DNA of 6,889 bases from Sulfurovum sp. (GTDB taxonomy: Bacteria > Campylobacterota > Campylobacteria > Campylobacterales > Sulfurovaceae). Below, one piece after another: positions 6,152 to 6,889 of this stretch. The notes under the pieces are model-generated. The model saw only the letters and a program-made list of their open reading frames with translations, did no database searches and was not told the DNA's origin. The position numbers and the translations under genes were made by a program. The stretch is taken from the NCBI GenBank assembly GCA_020721385.1, contig DYMW01000019.1, forward strand, positions 1,595-8,483, read 5' to 3'. The stretch's first letter is position 1. Each line of letters starts with the position of its first letter.

Positions 6152-6676
6152 TTATTTGTTTAACGTTTTAATCAGTTCCTCTAGCTCTGCTTGGGGTACA
6201 AAACCAGCTTTTACCTCTTGTACTTGTGCATTTTTATCTATAACAATAAGAAAAGGTATGGCTCCATTCCATCTTGCACGACCAGCAACATAGCTGATAA
6301 AATCTTCATTTTCTGAACCTGCAATTAAGTTGTAATTAATTCCTTTATCCGTTTTAAATTTTTTGAGTGCTTCTTGTGAATATTGTTGTGCTTCGATGGC
6401 AAAAATAGCAAGATTATCTTTGTATTTCTCTTGAAGTTTGATAAATTCTGGAATTTCAAGGTTACAGGGTGGACATTGGTGTCCAAACAGTACTAAAAAA
6501 ACGACTTTATTTTTACATCCATCAAACTGAAGTCCTTCTGCTGTTTCGGTAACCTTGATTTTTGTGCTTTCTGTGTTGGTAAGGGTAAAGGTAACGGCTT
6601 TTTCAAGACCAGCATCTGCTGCTTGAATGAAAATTGGTGTAATGACCAAGAGAAGTGAGAGAAGTAATTTTTTCAT
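6152..6676 (-). CDS. Periplasmic TlpA-family thioredoxin-like protein (CPPC active site)
   Basis: The 174-residue precursor has a classic Sec signal peptide: KK followed by a leucine-rich core, with likely cleavage around residues 19-22 (QAADA). The mature part is a single thioredoxin fold of the TlpA/ResA/alkyl-hydroperoxide-like type. Its active site is C68-P-P-C71 followed by NLEIP, and its cis-proline is P141 in the AIPF loop. A further cysteine, C54, lies just before the first core strand. CPPC proteins of this group generally act as periplasmic thiol-disulfide reductases, often fed by DsbD/CcdA-like membrane carriers, and none is encoded in this window. ATG 6676 is supported by AAGGAA a few bases upstream. 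It is the first gene of a two-gene unit with the lipoprotein, and both align along the fold, including the IFAIEAQQ and IIAIHAQE segments after the active site. Confidence 0.87.
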   Translation of the reverse strand: MKKLLLSLLLVITPIFIQAADAGLEKAVTFTLTNTESTKIKVTETAEGLQFDGCKNKVVFLVLFGHQCPPCNLEIPEFIKLQEKYKDNLAIFAIEAQQYSQEALKKFKTDKGINYNLIAGSENEDFISYVAGRARWNGAIPFLIVIDKNAQVQEVKAGFVPQAELEELIKTLNK

Positions 6677-6700
6677 TAGATTTCCTTTTTTTATAAGACA

Positions 6701-6717
6701 TTAACATTAATTGTTAA
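6701..6717. repeat. Dyad TTAACA-N5-TGTTAA in the leader of the thioredoxin-like operon
   Basis: Two perfect six-base inverted arms (6701-6706 and 6712-6717) flank TTAAT. The dyad lies between the predicted transcription start (near 6740) and the ATG at 6676, where a repressor site or weak leader hairpin could sit. In such AT-rich DNA a chance dyad of this size is plausible, so a regulatory role is only a possibility. Confidence 0.3.
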
Positions 6718-6746
6718 AAGGTATTTAGTTGTGTTTTTGAAGAGTC

Positions 6747-6752
6747 ATTATA
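6747..6752 (-). promoter_or_regulatory. -10 box of the thioredoxin-like operon
   Basis: The minus strand reads a perfect TATAAT preceded by GGG. Transcription would start near 6740, giving a leader of about 63 bases before ATG 6676. A CAATAA hexamer 17 bases upstream is a poor -35 match. The promoter lies in the gap after the stop codon of the partial gene at the right edge, so the two thioredoxin-like genes probably form their own unit. Confidence 0.6.
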
Positions 6753-6811
6753 CCCAATAAATCATGTAATTATTGTGTAAGATAAAAAGAAAAGAGAGAA
6801 TATAGAGTTTT

Positions 6812-6889
6812 TTACCCCTCTAAACCATAATGGAATAGAGAAGTTTGTTGGTTTTTAATCGTTGCTTTTGCTTCGACCACGGTCACCAC
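6812..6889 (-). CDS. 3' end of an unrecognised gene running in from the right edge
   Basis: Read from the window edge on the minus strand, 25 sense codons end at the TAA at 6812-6814. The peptide begins VVTVVEAKAT and ends FHYGLEG. The sequence is noticeably richer in G and C than the intergenic DNA to its left, which supports coding. The fragment is too short to name a family. No clear terminator hairpin follows its stop; the next bases on that strand are A/T-rich up to the promoter near 6750. Confidence 0.5.
   Translation of the reverse strand: MVTVVEAKATIKNQQTSLFHYGLEG

Noticed and set aside
1..6889. Defence island, mobile element, CRISPR array or structural RNA
   Set aside because: No transposase, integrase, nuclease, helicase or reverse-transcriptase motifs, direct-repeat arrays, tRNA cloverleaf or rRNA-like stretches were found on either strand. 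dprA alone does not indicate defence.

Overview
The window is AT-rich, densely packed bacterial chromosome. It looks like a member of the Campylobacterota (Epsilonproteobacteria). The hints are the AT bias, promoters recognisable mainly by their -10 box with poor -35 elements, and a short (~259 aa) DprA ending in a small C-terminal domain, of the kind I associate with Helicobacter/Campylobacter/Sulfurimonas relatives. This placement is inference and no genus is claimed. There are eight complete protein genes and one 3' fragment at the right edge. I see no rRNA, tRNA, CRISPR array, insertion sequence or phage gene, and no gene-free stretch longer than about 140 bases.

Left part (1-1823): a strong extended -10 promoter and Shine-Dalgarno site drive a plus-strand SLC13/DASS-family anion transporter (77-1435) with both SNT motifs and both TPPN motifs intact. 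It converges on a minus-strand DUF2853 gene (1479-1823). A perfect 9-bp-stem hairpin between the two stop codons can act as a two-way terminator. Middle part (1824-3549): a short divergent control region leads to a plus-strand PPP-type metallophosphatase (1948-2679), followed by dprA (2770-3549), the DNA-uptake/recombination mediator. The dprA stop codon overlaps the stop codon of the next, convergent gene.

Right part (3546-6889, all minus strand): there are two transcription units, read right to left. The first has its own promoter (near 6750) and makes two secreted TlpA/thioredoxin-like proteins, a periplasmic one with CPPC (6152-6676) and a probable lipoprotein with CLHC (5404-6123). They look like diverged tandem paralogs. 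A 15-bp hairpin at 5359-5393 follows. The second unit starts from an extended -10 promoter (5322-5330) and encodes a DUF6524-type membrane protein (4823-5278) and a 422-residue membrane protein that I do not recognise (3546-4814), only 8 bases apart. The right edge holds the last 25 codons of another minus-strand gene.

Most of this is ordinary housekeeping or accessory sequence. The least explained parts are the DUF6524 plus unknown membrane protein pair and the tandem thioredoxin-fold pair. I found no convincing sign of a defence island, mobile element or other clearly new multi-gene system.
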